Positions 26,575-35,409 are shown, counted from the stretch's first letter. The stretch: 44,279 nt of DNA from Rhizobium sp. WYCCWR10014 (GCF_001657485.1 NZ_LXFU01000019.1:1-44279), one strand, 5' to 3'. Numbers and translations: made by a program. The notes: a model not told the origin generated them from the sequence alone.

Positions 26575-29412
26575 TTATGACAGGTTTTGTAGTAGTGTCT
26601 CTGCGGCCATCACGTCTGTTGTGTCCAAACCCTCTTCAAATCGCTTACACACTGGCGTCAGCAGTACCCGTGCCTCGCGTAGCCTACCGTCGCTGGCCAT
26701 CAGTGCGGCTAGATCGGTTGCTGCCCGCAGCTCCCAGGCATGCGCACCCATGCTGGCACTTCTTTCCAAAGACGAAACCAAGCAAGCCTCGGCGTCGGTT
26801 ACGGAATTGATCGACAGCAAACCTGCCTTCACGCGCAGCAGCTCCGGCATATAGCAAAGGTCGCCGTTCCTCTCGACAAGTTCGATGGTCTTGTTGATCC
26901 GGGCCGTCCCTTCCTCGCGCTCTCCAATCAGTGCCAGTCCTTTTGCAAGGGATAGCTCCAGCATCGTCGTGAACACCTCGTAGGTGGATGCATGAAGCTT
27001 CTCGATGCATCGTCTGAGTGTCTCGATCCCCAGCTTCACCTGTCCCCGACGGATGGCCAGTTCGCCTTCGAAGCCCCGAGCCACCGACACGTACGGAGAC
27101 AGGTTGTGTAGCCCCGCACGGGAGACCAGCCATTCAATGTGTTCCTCGGCACTCGGCACGTCGCCCCGCCATAGGAAGACTGCAATTCCTCCAAGCAGTG
27201 CGATGCAGAGTGTCAGCGAGTGATCCAACTTAGCGGCATCGCTGATCGCCTGTCGCGCTTGGACGTCGGCCTGCTCCGGGTAGCCTTGTAGCCAAAGGTT
27301 CCGTGCAAGAATTCCGCCAGCGAGATGCTTTCCCTCGAAGCCGACATAGCTTGCAGGTGTTCGTTGTGGCTGCTGTTCGCTTCTTGCAGCCGCTTCGAGT
27401 TCGGTGCGGGCGTGGCGAAGATCACCGGTAAAGTGCAGCGAATTGCCGAGGAAGAAGTGCGCCAGTTCGACAGTGGCGGCGTCGTCAAGAGTGGCGGCGA
27501 TTGCCGAACACCGCCGGGCATAATCAAGAGCGGCGTTAAAATCTCCTATCCGAAGGCTGAACATATGCAACGGACCTAGTATGCGCAACTGGTCGAGCGC
27601 GTTCCCCCGGTCCTCGGCAATATGGAGGGCGCGACCAAGTGCGATCTGCGGTGTCTCACGGCCTCCCTGCAGATACATCCGGGAAATTCCCCGACCGGCT
27701 TGTAAGTGCATTTCCTCGACGCCTCCCCTGAACGCCTCATCCAGCGCAAGAACAGCCCGTTCCGACCATCGCTGGCACTCCGGGAAAAGTGACATCACCT
27801 GGAAGACAGGTACAGCAGCCGAAGCAAGCCTGATGCCGACGTCGATATCGCCATGCTCCCCGAACGCCCATTCCAGTGCCGCCCGCACGTTGTTGATGCT
27901 CACGAAATGCGGCAATCGCTCAGGCCCCGTAGAAAGCGTCGGCCAATCCGGTCCGAATTGCTCCAGCCAACGCTGGTAATAGGTCGCGTGACGCGCATTC
28001 AATCCGGCGCGGTCCTCGTCCGTCTGCGCATGGAGCGCGTAGGCACGTGTCGTATCCAGCAAGCGGTAGCGCATCGTCGCCCCTGCCGGCCGCGTTGCGA
28101 GCAGGGACTTGGCGACCAGATTGTCCAGCGCCTCGAATATGACCGAGGGGGCCATGTCCGCTGTGGAAATGACCTCCAGCGCGGCGTCGAGGGTGAAGTC
28201 GCCGACAAAAACGGCAAGCCGGCGGAGCACCGTGCGCTCCAGATCTGTTAGAAGGCCAAAGCTCCAGTCGAGCGTCGCCTGTAGGGTCCTTTGTCGCGGC
28301 GGTGCGTTTCGCGAGCCCGCCCACCCCAATGTCAGATGCTGATCGAGCAGCTTGGCGGTCTGAAGGAGGCCATAGCTCTCGACGCGTCTGGCGGTGAGTT
28401 CTAACGCAAGCGCCATACCATCGAGTTTTCGGCAAATACTCGCGACGACGCGAGCATCCTGGTCGCTGAGATTGAGATTGGCACCGCTCGCCGCAGCCCG
28501 TTCGACGAACAGCCGAGTCGCCGGAAAGGCAAGTATCGTGTCGGTCGTCAGTTCCAGGTCATCCGGGGGGAAAGCGAGGGTATCTAGCCGGTAAACGCTT
28601 TCGGCCTCGATCCTTAACGCCTCGCGACTTGTTGCCAGCAGAAAGACCTGAGGGGCGGCTTCGACAATGGCGGCCACGAGATCGGCAATGGCATCAATCA
28701 GATGCTCGCAGGTATCGAGTATCAGCATGATTTGCTTGTCGCGGAGGTAGGCAATCAAACTGGGACGTACATCGCTGGAGCTGACGGACAAACCAAGCAT
28801 TGAGGCGATCCCGGCCGCGACTAGAGCCGGATCGCTCACCATGCCATAATCGGCAAACAGGACCGCTCCCTTGAATGTGGGAGCGAGGTGATGCGCGACT
28901 GCCGTGGCGACGGTCGTCTTTCCGACACCACCGACGCCGACAATGGTGACCATTCGCGAGGCCATCAGCTTTTCGGTCAGCGCAAGAACGTCCTGCTCTC
29001 GGCCGACCATGCGATCCGGTCGGCCCGGCAGAATAGCGTAACGGAAATCGAGTTCGGCGGAGACTTGAAGGAGAGCGGATCGTGAGATTGGCGCGACGAA
29101 ACAATAGCCCCGTCCGGCAATAGTGGTGATGTAGCGTGCTCCATCGCGACCGTCGCCCAGCGCCTTCCTCAGGCCTGTCATGTGGAAACGCAGGCTCCCT
29201 TCGTCAACGATGACATCAGGCCAGACGCGGGATATCAGGTCTTGCTTGCTGACGATGACATTCGGAGCGAGGGTGAGAGCGACCAGCAAGTCCAGTGCAC
29301 GCGCCCCCAGGTCTATCGGAACCCCGTCCTTCGCGAGAAGCCGTTGGCCGACACTCAAACGGAACGGACCGAAGGATAACTCCTCCGCTTTAACGTCGCC
29401 GCCTATGTTCAT
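26575..29412 (-). CDS. STAND-type transcriptional regulator (winged helix + NTPase + TPR-like)
   Basis: The 945-residue protein begins with an OmpR/PhoB-type winged helix (about 12-108, LGARALDLLVALTLAPNVIVSKQDLISRVWPD...YITTIAGRGYCF). An NTPase of the STAND/NB-ARC type follows: Walker A GVGGVGKTT at 159-167, Walker B LILD at 230-233, and LLATSRE. A winged-helix-like region (TLDWSFGLLTDLERTVLRRLAVF) and about 400 residues of helical repeats complete it. STAND regulators bind an inducer through the repeats and oligomerise with ATP to activate transcription. It lies downstream of the epoxide hydrolase and OsmC-like genes on the same strand (87-base gap) and is the natural candidate to control them. 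Confidence 0.9.
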   Translation of the reverse strand: MNIGGDVKAEELSFGPFRLSVGQRLLAKDGVPIDLGARALDLLVALTLAPNVIVSKQDLISRVWPDVIVDEGSLRFHMTGLRKALGDGRDGARYITTIAGRGYCFVAPISRSALLQVSAELDFRYAILPGRPDRMVGREQDVLALTEKLMASRMVTIVGVGGVGKTTVATAVAHHLAPTFKGAVLFADYGMVSDPALVAAGIASMLGLSVSSSDVRPSLIAYLRDKQIMLILDTCEHLIDAIADLVAAIVEAAPQVFLLATSREALRIEAESVYRLDTLAFPPDDLELTTDTILAFPATRLFVERAAASGANLNLSDQDARVVASICRKLDGMALALELTARRVESYGLLQTAKLLDQHLTLGWAGSRNAPPRQRTLQATLDWSFGLLTDLERTVLRRLAVFVGDFTLDAALEVISTADMAPSVIFEALDNLVAKSLLATRPAGATMRYRLLDTTRAYALHAQTDEDRAGLNARHATYYQRWLEQFGPDWPTLSTGPERLPHFVSINNVRAALEWAFGEHGDIDVGIRLASAAVPVFQVMSLFPECQRWSERAVLALDEAFRGGVEEMHLQAGRGISRMYLQGGRETPQIALGRALHIAEDRGNALDQLRILGPLHMFSLRIGDFNAALDYARRCSAIAATLDDAATVELAHFFLGNSLHFTGDLRHARTELEAAARSEQQPQRTPASYVGFEGKHLAGGILARNLWLQGYPEQADVQARQAISDAAKLDHSLTLCIALLGGIAVFLWRGDVPSAEEHIEWLVSRAGLHNLSPYVSVARGFEGELAIRRGQVKLGIETLRRCIEKLHASTYEVFTTMLELSLAKGLALIGEREEGTARINKTIELVERNGDLCYMPELLRVKAGLLSINSVTDAEACLVSSLERSASMGAHAWELRAATDLAALMASDGRLREARVLLTPVCKRFEEGLDTTDVMAAETLLQNLS

Positions 29413-29499
29413 GGCTTTGCCCCAGCCGTCCCCACTGGCTGCTTATACTCCAATCGCACTGCTGAGGCTATTGAGGACGAACACTGCCGCAGCGCGCCC

Positions 29500-29919
29500 T
29501 CACCCGATCCTGAATACGACCTCGACATTGCCCCGTGTAGCCCTGGAAAATGGACATATCCGCCGCGACTCTTCGATCAAAGAGAAAGCGACGTCTCTTT
29601 CCAAACCGGGAAGTTGAATGGCGAGCCGAACGCCGAGGATTGATTGATCGTCGTCCGATGACAGATCGACTTCGGCATGAATTTTGACGTTGGCGGGAAG
29701 GTTCACTCCGGTCTCTCTGGCGACCTTCGCCATGGAGCTTGCGAAGCTCGCCGACCAGGCGGCAGCCATGAGCTGTTCGGGATTGGTGCCGATTCGGGCC
29801 GAACCGGGTTCTGAAAGCCTGATGTCGAGCACGCCGTCGGTGCTGCGGGCGATCCCGTTCTGACGCCCGCCAGTCGTTTCGGTGATTGCCGTGTAGATCA
29901 GATGCATGGTGTTGTTCAT
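29500..29919 (-). CDS. OsmC/Ohr-family protein lacking the peroxidatic Cys
   Basis: Ohr enzymes reduce organic and fatty-acid hydroperoxides with a reactive Cys and a resolving Cys. The 139-residue protein has the family pattern, including GIARSTDGVLDI and SLIEESRRICPFSRATRGNVEV with the second Cys. In the segment where the first Cys normally lies the sequence reads AAAWSASFASSM, with Ser (codon AGC) in its place. It is therefore unlikely to be a standard peroxidase and may bind lipids or sense them. I prefer the ATG at 29919 (AAGGG, 8 bases upstream). It lies between the epoxide hydrolase and STAND genes in one probable operon. Confidence 0.88.
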   Translation of the reverse strand: MNNTMHLIYTAITETTGGRQNGIARSTDGVLDIRLSEPGSARIGTNPEQLMAAAWSASFASSMAKVARETGVNLPANVKIHAEVDLSSDDDQSILGVRLAIQLPGLERDVAFSLIEESRRICPFSRATRGNVEVVFRIG

Positions 29920-29970
29920 GGACATATCCCTTGAGCGGCGAGCGCCGGTTGGGGCGCTCGCCTGATAAGA

Positions 29971-31278
29971 TCAGCCGGACTTCCGCAGGCTGCGAAAGCC
30001 GACACGGACCTCGTCTGTGAAGAGCTTCGGCTGCTCCCATGCTGCAAAGTGTCCACCCTTCGGAAGCTTGTTGTAGTGAACCAGGTTTGGATAAGCCTTC
30101 TCGGCCCAGGCGCGGGGCGTCTGGTAGAGTTCGTCTGGGAAGACGCTGACTGCGACCGGCACCTTGACGCCCTTCGGAGCGAAGAATACGAGCTTGTTCT
30201 CCCAATAGAGCCGCGCGGCGGATACGCCGGTATTTGTCAGCCAAAACAGCGTCACGTTGTCGAGGACATCGTCAGGGCTCACACCCTCATCCTGGCCGTC
30301 GAATGATCGTGCGATCATCGCCAGGCTCGCCCTGTCATGATCGAGCATATAGGTCGCGAGTGCGATGGGTGAGTCCGACAAGCCGGTGAGGGTCTGGGGA
30401 CGCGTGCCCATCAGAAATGCGTAGTAGACATTCTTGTAGAAGGAGACGAGCTGGTCGTAGGAGGCTTTTTCTTCGTCCGACAGCCCTGCTGGAGCAGGGG
30501 CTCCGACAAAGGATGCGTTGTTGATGTCGTTGGGGATCGCTCCTGGCATGTTGGTATGGATGCCGAGCAATTCCGGAGGAGCCTGCACACCGATCATATC
30601 GGTCACGACTGCGCCCCAATCGCCGCCTTGCGCAACGAATTGCTTGTAGCCCAGACGCCGCATCAGACTGATCCATGCCGTCGCTATCCGTTCTGGTCCC
30701 CAGCCGGTCGCATCAGGCTTTCCGGAAAAGCCATATCCTGGCATCGACGGGATGACGATGTGAAATGCATCCGAGGCACTGCCACCGTAGGCTGTCGGGT
30801 CGGTGAGCGGCCCGATGATCTTCAATTGCTCAATGATCGAGCCCGGCCATCCGTGGGTCACGATCAGAGGAAGCGCGTTCTCGTGCTTGGAACGAACATG
30901 GATGAAATGGATGTCCAGCCCATCGATCTCGGTGATGAAATTCGGCACGGCATTGATCCGGGCTTCGACCTTGCGCCAGTCGTATTTGTTCTGCCAGTGA
31001 TCGAGCAACTGCTTGGTGGTTTTGAGCGGTACACCCTGGGAGAAATCGCTGACTGTCTCCTTTTCGGGGAGGCGGGTGTGAGCAAGGCGATAGCGAAGGT
31101 CGGCGAGATCAGCCTCTGGAACGTTCACCCGGAACGGGCGGATGGCATCGGATTCCGTTGCGGCAGTCGAACCCGTGGGAAGCAAACTTGCGATGCCCAG
31201 GGCAGCAATGCCGGACGCTGCAGCAGCCAGAAGGCGACGGCGATCCTCGTCGATAACGTCAGTCTTGATAGCGGTCAT
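29971..31278 (-). CDS. Epoxide hydrolase, Tat-exported alpha/beta hydrolase
   Basis: The 435-residue protein has an N-terminal DEDRRRLLAAAASGIAALGIASLL stretch, a likely twin-arginine signal, so it would act in the periplasm. The EHN domain typical of microsomal-type epoxide hydrolases follows (FRVNVPEADLADLRYRLAHTRLP). The alpha/beta core shows the oxyanion motif HGWPGS, the nucleophile Asp in GGDWGA and the catalytic His in KGGHFAAWEQP. Such enzymes open epoxides to diols. AAGGAG at 7-base spacing selects the ATG at 31278. It is the first gene of the minus-strand operon, divergent from the intact Ohr gene across 318 bases. Confidence 0.9.
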   Translation of the reverse strand: MTAIKTDVIDEDRRRLLAAAASGIAALGIASLLPTGSTAATESDAIRPFRVNVPEADLADLRYRLAHTRLPEKETVSDFSQGVPLKTTKQLLDHWQNKYDWRKVEARINAVPNFITEIDGLDIHFIHVRSKHENALPLIVTHGWPGSIIEQLKIIGPLTDPTAYGGSASDAFHIVIPSMPGYGFSGKPDATGWGPERIATAWISLMRRLGYKQFVAQGGDWGAVVTDMIGVQAPPELLGIHTNMPGAIPNDINNASFVGAPAPAGLSDEEKASYDQLVSFYKNVYYAFLMGTRPQTLTGLSDSPIALATYMLDHDRASLAMIARSFDGQDEGVSPDDVLDNVTLFWLTNTGVSAARLYWENKLVFFAPKGVKVPVAVSVFPDELYQTPRAWAEKAYPNLVHYNKLPKGGHFAAWEQPKLFTDEVRVGFRSLRKSG

Positions 31279-31596
31279 GATCATTCTCCTTGGAAACAGG
31301 TTGATCGTCTGCACGACTGTGCTGCTTCAAGGGGTACGCTGGGGACGTGGAGTTCACACGTTAGGTGTTGTGAGATCTTGATAACGGCCCGATGCTTATC
31401 GGAAGCAGCGTGCGTTGGCCTGCTAGCCCCGCGTGTGGGCGGGCTTCTCGCTTATACGGTGCTCGTGTGCCGTTAATCGCAGCTATTAACAGCTAGCAAC
31501 GCATAACGTGCGATCCCGGTCTCGGCGAGGTAGGTCTTTGGTCAGCACAGCGGTGCAGACGCTCAATCATCAACAGCTACCAAAAGGAATTTCGCC
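31279..31596. promoter_or_regulatory. Divergent control region of the epoxide hydrolase / Ohr cluster
   Basis: This 318-base gap contains no gene. It carries an inverted repeat GTTAAT-N7-ATTAAC (31472-31490), a plausible regulator site. The right end has AAAAGGA as the Ohr ribosome site and the left end AAGGAG for the epoxide hydrolase. Both operons presumably start here. Confidence 0.5.
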
Positions 31597-31992
31597 ATGA
31601 CCTCCAAGGTTCTCTTCACTGGTAAGACACACAACACCAATGGCCGCGATGGCGGTGCTCGCAGCGCCGATGGCTTTCTCGACATCAAGATGAAGCAGCC
31701 GCATCCGGCCGCCGAAAACCTGTTCGGAGCCGCCTGGTCCGCCTGCTACATGGGAGCCATCGAACTGGTGGCCTCCAGGAAACAGATCAAGCTCCCTGCC
31801 GGGATATCAGTCGACGCTGAAATCGATCTGAACAACGACGATGGCAACTTCTTCCTCAGTGCCCGCCTCAATGTCAGCGTCCCCGGCATCGACCCGGTGA
31901 TTGCTCGCGAGCTGCTCGACGCCGCCCACGACATTTGCCCCTATTCGAAGGCAACGCACGGCAATATCGACGTCGTCACCAATCTCATCTAA
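31597..31992 (+). CDS. Organic hydroperoxide resistance protein (Ohr/OsmC)
   Basis: The 131-residue protein has both catalytic cysteines: Cys50 in AAWSACYMG and Cys114 in DICPYSKATHGN. The conserved Arg is in GGARSADGFLDI. It should reduce organic hydroperoxides using lipoylated proteins as donor. It is the intact counterpart of the Cys-lacking paralogue on the other side of the divergent promoter. It is probably co-transcribed with the DUF3095 gene 104 bases downstream. No OhrR repressor gene is seen nearby, so the STAND protein may take that role. Confidence 0.92.
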   Translation: MTSKVLFTGKTHNTNGRDGGARSADGFLDIKMKQPHPAAENLFGAAWSACYMGAIELVASRKQIKLPAGISVDAEIDLNNDDGNFFLSARLNVSVPGIDPVIARELLDAAHDICPYSKATHGNIDVVTNLI

Positions 31993-32096
31993 GCGCGACC
32001 TTTTGGGTCTGTCCGGTTATCAGGCAGACCCAACAACCATCGAGCTGCCGAGCCATCCGCACAAACAGCGGCGTCGAAATGTCAGGAGGAAATGCA

Positions 32097-33107
32097 ATGT
32101 TCAGGTTCAGCACTAAACGTCACGCCTATCATGAGTTTGCCGAGCTGCTTGACACGACGATCTACCAGCCATTGCCTGACGAATGGCTTGTCGGGATTAC
32201 GGATGTCGTGAACTCCACTTCTGCGGTGAATGCGGGACGCTACAAGGACGTCAATTACGCGGGCGCATCGGCCATCGCGGCATTGGGGAACGCCTGGAAC
32301 AGCTTCGATTTCCCATTCGTGTTTCGAGGCGACGGTGCTGCGTTCGCCTTCCATCCCGACAGACTGGAAACAGCGACGGCGGCGCTCCGGCAGACCGTTG
32401 GACACGTCCGCGACGTTTTCCAGCTTGATCTCCGGGCTGGCCTGGTCTCGGTGAGAGAAATCCGTGCAGGGGGTAAAGATGTCCGTACTGCTCGATTCTC
32501 AGCATCCGAAACTGCTATCTATTCGATGTTTGCTGGCGGCGGACTTAACTGGGCTGATCGGCAGATCAAATCCGGAAAGTATGGGATCGCCGACAATGTC
32601 ACGGACACCTCCGCGAACCTGAACGGCCTGACTTGCGAATGGGCACCGATCCCCAACCGGAGCGGCGAAATACTTTCCCTCCTCGTGGAACCCTGCGACC
32701 ATTCGAGGTCCACGATGTTCGCGAAGCTTGCGAAGCAAATCGTGGCGGTTTTCGACACAGGAGAGCGACATTCCCACCCGGTACCTAACGACATCGTCAT
32801 CACGAAAGACGTCGAAGACTATCTCAGCGGCGCAGCATGGGCCGATGTCGTCGCGAATTCGGACTATCGCAGATACGACGACGTTCTCCGTTTGACGCTG
32901 GATTGCACGGCCGAACAGATCGGAGTGGTCGAAGCTCTGCTTGTCCGCGCCAGAAATCGTGGTGACATCAGGTTTGGGCTACACCGGCAATCCCACGCGC
33001 TCATGACTTGCCTGGTACCTTCCGGCAACAAGGGCTCTCATCTTCATTTCCTCGACGGGATGGGCGGCGGATACACAAAGGCTGCTGAAATGCTGGAGGC
33101 TCAGTGA
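32097..33107 (+). CDS. DUF3095 protein, cyclase-like
   Basis: The 336-residue protein matches DUF3095. The N-terminal half has GITDVVNSTSAVNAGRYKDVNYAGA and, 43 residues on, FPFVFRGDGAAFAF. Asp36 and Asp79 sit where class III nucleotide cyclases keep their two metal-binding aspartates (normally 44 apart), so a nucleotidyl-cyclase-like fold is a reasonable inference; activity is not shown. The C-terminal half ends LRLTLDCTAEQIGVVEALLVRARNRGDIRFGLHRQSHALMTCLVP, typical of the family. AGGAGG lies 7 bases before this ATG. It follows the Ohr gene. Confidence 0.85.
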   Translation: MFRFSTKRHAYHEFAELLDTTIYQPLPDEWLVGITDVVNSTSAVNAGRYKDVNYAGASAIAALGNAWNSFDFPFVFRGDGAAFAFHPDRLETATAALRQTVGHVRDVFQLDLRAGLVSVREIRAGGKDVRTARFSASETAIYSMFAGGGLNWADRQIKSGKYGIADNVTDTSANLNGLTCEWAPIPNRSGEILSLLVEPCDHSRSTMFAKLAKQIVAVFDTGERHSHPVPNDIVITKDVEDYLSGAAWADVVANSDYRRYDDVLRLTLDCTAEQIGVVEALLVRARNRGDIRFGLHRQSHALMTCLVPSGNKGSHLHFLDGMGGGYTKAAEMLEAQ

Positions 33108-33462
33108 CCACAGCAGGCGCTCAACCGACAAGCCTACATCCAAAATTATTGCCTGCAGAGCAATGATTAGCGGCCGCTTTGGGCCAATCCCAAACCTTGG
33201 CGCGGAGTGCCCAAATGTCCGTTTTCTCGTCGGGTATGCTAACAGCGGACGGTCGGCAGTCGGCCCCGTAGCGGTCGTCTACCCAAGCCGAGCCGATGTC
33301 CGTTGTTGGTGCAATCACGAAGACGCGCGGCGCTGTAGATATGCCGCGTTTGCACTGATCTACTTCGCGCCCGCGGTAGCTTGCCCATCATCCGCCACTT
33401 GTTGAGGTCTTGAAGTCAGCTATCTCAAGCCGGAAAATATCCGGAACGTTGAGGAGCACTCG
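33108..33462. other. Intergenic region, no supported gene
   Basis: This 355-base gap contains only weak short frames, including one of 65 codons on the minus strand with poor codon use. The ribosome site GAGGAG before the DUF2200 gene is at its right end. I see no insertion element or RNA gene. Confidence 0.35.
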
Positions 33463-33813
33463 ATGACAAAGCATCGCATCTATTCAGTCAGCGTCGCGAG
33501 CGTCTATCCCCACTATATCGCCAAGGCAGAGAAGAAGGGGCGCACGAAGGCAGAGGTCGATGAAATCATCTTTTGGCTGACGGGGCATAGCCAGCAGAGC
33601 CTGGACGATCAGTTGGCTGCGAAGACCAGTTTCGAGGATTTCTTTGCGCAAGCGCCTCGGATGAATCCATCCCGATCGTCGATTACGGGCGTGATCTGCG
33701 GCGTCCGCGTTGAAGATATCCAGGAAACGACGATGCGGGAAATCCGCTATCTGGACAAATTGATCGACGAACTCGCCAAGGGGAAAGCGATGGAGAAAAT
33801 CCTGCGGAAATAG
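33463..33813 (+). CDS. DUF2200 family protein
   Basis: The 116-residue protein matches DUF2200 throughout. It opens [44 protein letters not shown], then [49 protein letters not shown]. The family is small, cytoplasmic and of unknown function. It has its own ribosome site and no clear operon partner; the TetR gene downstream is convergent. Confidence 0.85.
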   Translation: MTKHRIYSVSVASVYPHYIAKAEKKGRTKAEVDEIIFWLTGHSQQSLDDQLAAKTSFEDFFAQAPRMNPSRSSITGVICGVRVEDIQETTMREIRYLDKLIDELAKGKAMEKILRK

Positions 33814-33888
33814 CCAGTCAGGTTTGCGTGAGTTCGCCCGAGGCTTGGTGCAGAATCGGGCGCGGTCTCGTCCAGGCGTGAAGAATGT

Positions 33889-34587
33889 TCACAGCCGCGG
33901 CGCGAGGCCGTCAAGCAGGAAGTCGAGGCCCTTCCTGAAAGCGCCGTCCCAATCATTATCCAACAGCAGACGAGAGCGTTCGATCGTCGGGTAGTGCTGG
34001 CTGAGACCTGTCAGGCGCTGCTGCGCTGCGGCCCTGTCGTCGTCCGAGAGGTCGAAGTTCGCCCGGGTGATGGTCGCGCCGATCACAAAATTCCAGAGCG
34101 ACCAGATCGCGACGTTCAAATCCGCATCGGTGACACCGGCCCTGGACAAGGCCTTGCTCAGCAGTTCCAGGCGGCTGAGGATGTTCGGGCCGAGCGCCCG
34201 GCGCGGCAGCAACGCGGCCGACCAGGGATGGCGCAGCATGCTGGCGCGCCAGTCTTCGAGCATATGCACGACGTTCCCGCGCCAGTCCCCGGGCGCATCG
34301 ACTTCAGACGGGCCGCGATATTCGAGCACCGAATCCAGCGCCAGATCGAAGACCTCCTCTTTATTGCCGACATGCCAATAGAGGCTCATCGCGCCCGCGC
34401 CGAGGCGATCGGCCAGCCGGCGCATCTTCAATCCATCGACGCCCTCGGCGTCCAGCAGGTCTACCGCAGTCGCCACAATCCGTTCTAGCGAGAGAGGCGG
34501 TTCATTGCGCGGCTCCTGCCCGGACTGAGGTGACGCACCTCTCCGCCCAGACCCTTTGCTCTCAGCACCGCTGCGTTTGGCTGCCAT
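33889..34587 (-). CDS. TetR/AcrR-family repressor
   Basis: The 232-residue protein has a basic unstructured N-terminus of about 30 residues and a TetR helix-turn-helix at about 53-75 (GLKMRRLADRLGAGAMSLYWHVGNKEEVFDLAL). A C-terminal ligand domain of the TetR_C type (LEDWRASMLRHPWSAALL...) completes it. It is divergent from the RidA-like gene. The intergenic region holds an exceptional operator array at 34651-34717, so it is predicted to repress itself and that gene. The ligand is unknown. Confidence 0.9.
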   Translation of the reverse strand: MAAKRSGAESKGSGRRGASPQSGQEPRNEPPLSLERIVATAVDLLDAEGVDGLKMRRLADRLGAGAMSLYWHVGNKEEVFDLALDSVLEYRGPSEVDAPGDWRGNVVHMLEDWRASMLRHPWSAALLPRRALGPNILSRLELLSKALSRAGVTDADLNVAIWSLWNFVIGATITRANFDLSDDDRAAAQQRLTGLSQHYPTIERSRLLLDNDWDGAFRKGLDFLLDGLAPRL

Positions 34588-34650
34588 TCGTCTTCCTTAT
34601 CGATCAGAGGTCGATCTAAGCCGACAATGCTGGGAATGTCGATGCTGACC

Positions 34651-34717
34651 GATTGACTCGTACGGCGTACGATGCAATTTAATCGTACGCCGTACGAGTC
34701 AATCATACGGCGTTCAG
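34651..34717. promoter_or_regulatory. Operator array between the TetR gene and the RidA-like gene
   Basis: Bases 34651-34673 and 34682-34704 form a perfect 23-bp inverted repeat with an 8-base spacer. Each arm contains a near-palindromic 15-mer: TCGTACGGCGTACGA at 34658-34672 and TCGTACGCCGTACGA at 34683-34697. A third weaker copy (TCATACGGCGTTCAG, 34703-34717) follows. Centres are 25 and 20 bases apart, about two helical turns, allowing cooperative dimers on one face. Confidence 0.85.
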
Positions 34718-34778
34718 GTTCCATCCTGCAGGCCGCGAGGATCCGCCGCTCGCAGCCCTGAGAAGCCAAGAGAACATC

Positions 34779-35267
34779 ATGTCACGCACCATCAAGCATC
34801 TCATTATCGGAGGACTCATCATCATGACCATCAGCGTACCCACTGTGGCGACAGCCAATGAGGACGGTCTCAAGCTTGATATCGTCAATCCGAAAAACCT
34901 CTACGACCCCTCACCGAATGGCTACAGCACGGCGGTGATCGTGCCGCGTCAAGGCCGGTTGGCCTACATCTCCGGACAGGGCGGCCAGGACAGCACGGGG
35001 GCCTTGTCGCCCGATTTCGCCGTCCAGGTGAAGCAGGCCTATGCGAATTTGCGCACCGCCCTCGATGCGCTCGGCGCAAAGCCGGATCAGGTCGCCAAGC
35101 TGACGGTCTTCGTGGTCGATCACGACATGTCCAAGCTCGAGGTGCTGACCAGCAACGTCAAGGACATGTTCGGCGAATCATTGCCGGCGCAGACGCTGAT
35201 TCCCGTTCCCAAGCTTGCCATCGACCCCATGCTCTTCGAGGTCGAAGCCGTCGTCATTCTGGAATAG
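34779..35267 (+). CDS. Exported RidA/YjgF-like protein
   Basis: Cytoplasmic RidA proteins hydrolyse reactive enamine/imine intermediates. This 162-residue version has an N-terminal signal peptide (SRTIKHLIIGGLIIMTISVPTVATA, cleavage before NEDG), so it is probably periplasmic. The fold markers are present: LAYISGQGGQDSTGAL, QVKQAYANLRTALDALGAKPDQVAKLTVFV and FEVEAVVIL. The catalytic Arg of RidA (E. coli Arg105, in PARS) is Gln138 here (PAQT), so deaminase activity is unlikely. It is divergent from a TetR gene with operators directly between them. Confidence 0.88.
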   Translation: MSRTIKHLIIGGLIIMTISVPTVATANEDGLKLDIVNPKNLYDPSPNGYSTAVIVPRQGRLAYISGQGGQDSTGALSPDFAVQVKQAYANLRTALDALGAKPDQVAKLTVFVVDHDMSKLEVLTSNVKDMFGESLPAQTLIPVPKLAIDPMLFEVEAVVILE

Positions 35268-35409
35268 CGGCGGCGACGGGTCTGCACAATTTCGGATTTT
35301 CCCGGTGGCGCGCCAAGGTCAGTCGGGCGCGCCACGTTGGTTTTTATCGATGGCCATTGACCAACGACCTGCGATGTGCGCCTCTCATCGCTTGCACAAG
35401 GAAAATCCC

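Noticed and set aside
31472..31490. CtrA full site in the epoxide hydrolase / Ohr intergenic region
   Set aside because: The TTAA halves are 9 bases apart instead of 7, so it was kept only as an unnamed inverted repeat.
33121..33318. 65-codon minus-strand frame
   Set aside because: It has no ribosome site, no recognisable similarity and atypical codon use, so it was left as intergenic.
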